Shown here piece after piece: positions 5,455 through 5,743 of a stretch of 5,743 nucleotides of DNA; position 1 is the stretch's first letter, and each line of letters opens with the position of its first letter. The notes beneath the pieces were generated by a model. That model did no database searches, was not told the DNA's origin, and was given only the letters and a program-made list of their open reading frames with translations. The stretch lies in the NCBI GenBank assembly GCA_027061995.1, contig JAMOUT010000088.1, forward strand, positions 1 through 5,743, written 5' to 3'. The DNA is from Candidatus Aminicenantota bacterium. GTDB taxonomy: Bacteria > Acidobacteriota > Aminicenantia > JAMOAD01. Made by a program: the position numbers and the translations under genes.

Positions 5455-5498
5455 ATTTTGTTGAAAAATGTTAAGAAATTGATTAATATTAAGGAGGA
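5455..5498 (+). repeat. Peptide-gene leader repeat, copy 2
   Basis: The first 36 bases (5455-5490) are identical to 433-468, followed directly by AAGGAGGA, the ribosome binding site of the peptide at 5507. The sequence upstream of 5455 differs from that upstream of 433 apart from T-richness, so the repeat has a definite left edge. On the right the similarity fades within the signal-peptide codons. A terminator for the thioredoxin-like gene was not seen in the 113 bases between 5342 and 5454. Confidence 0.8.
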
Positions 5499-5506
5499 TA
5501 GGTAAG

Positions 5507-5722
5507 ATGAGTAAGAAAAAAATTCTATCAATATTAATAATTAGTTTGATGGTTTTGGGGACTATAATGTTTGTGGCGAACAACCTTCAAGCGAAAATGG
5601 ATGCAGGAGAAGGATGTGATAAAGTAAAGAGTCGCTGCACAAACGGTGGAGGACCTTTGTGTGCTACGGTTACAGAAGGAAATATAACTTGGTATTGCTA
5701 TTATGGTGCTATAGAAAGATAA
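5507..5722 (+). CDS. Small secreted Cys-containing peptide, GGPxC/WxC type (71 aa)
   Basis: This is a paralogue of the peptide at 482 and has exactly the same length. A basic start (MSKKK) leads into hydrophobic residues 6-23, then NNLQAKMDAGEGC, where cleavage probably falls between residues 29 and 34. The mature part has four cysteines, C37, C44, C52 and C64, allowing two disulfides, with GGGPLC at 47-52 and WYC at 62-64. C37, the GGP-x-C cysteine and W-x-C align with the first peptide, and C44 is extra. The 36-base leader is shared; similarity drops after the signal region, the pattern expected of a family with a fixed export part and a diversifying mature part. AAGGAGG at 5491-5497 lies nine bases upstream of the start. 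By analogy with the two earlier units, a propeller gene may follow beyond the right edge. Confidence 0.8.
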   Translation: MSKKKILSILIISLMVLGTIMFVANNLQAKMDAGEGCDKVKSRCTNGGGPLCATVTEGNITWYCYYGAIER

Positions 5723-5743
5723 TTAATAATCGGAAGCTTATCC

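Noticed and set aside
1-5743. CRISPR array, tRNA, rRNA, insertion sequence or phage genes
   Set aside because: No regularly spaced repeats, cloverleaf-like GTTC-arm patterns, ribosomal sequence, transposase or integrase motifs were seen.

Overview
This window is strongly AT-rich. Every supportable gene lies on the + strand, most have clear AGGAGG-type ribosome binding sites, and all of the main products appear to be exported. Lipoproteins, secreted beta-propellers carrying an FGxxGxGPGEF motif, and tiny Cys-containing secreted peptides together suggest an AT-rich Gram-negative bacterium, probably anaerobic. Bacteroidota-like or Acidobacteriota/Aminicenantes-like lineages are possible. That placement is an inference from gene types; no marker gene fixes the taxon.

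Layout: (1) Positions 1-432 hold no convincing gene, only inverted repeats and stem-loops. (2) 433-742 is a short secreted-peptide gene (482-697) with a distinctive leader and a strong intrinsic terminator. (3) 797-2945 holds two related six-bladed beta-propeller-type proteins, one a likely lipoprotein and one with an ordinary signal peptide. (4) 2946-3406 is a regulatory gap. It has a near-consensus sigma70-type promoter, a small leader ORF containing a (CT)10 tract, and an 8-base anti-Shine-Dalgarno element exactly complementary to the ribosome binding site of the next gene. (5) 3407-3646 is a second, six-Cys peptide. A 14-bp perfect hairpin follows, then a propeller lipoprotein (3711-4841) that overlaps a membrane-anchored thioredoxin-like protein (4838-5341). 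(6) 5455-5722 is a third peptide, with the same leader as the first.

The repeated plan is [small Cys-rich exported peptide] - [hairpin] - [propeller lipoprotein] - [second exported protein], seen twice, with a third peptide starting a likely further unit at the right edge. The closest known parallel I can name is the NVEALA-type small exported peptides of Bacteroidales. I infer that peptides and propellers act together at the cell envelope, with the thioredoxin-like protein possibly serving the thiols or disulfides of the peptides. No modification enzyme, transporter or peptidase is present here, so the final role of the peptides cannot be read from this window.
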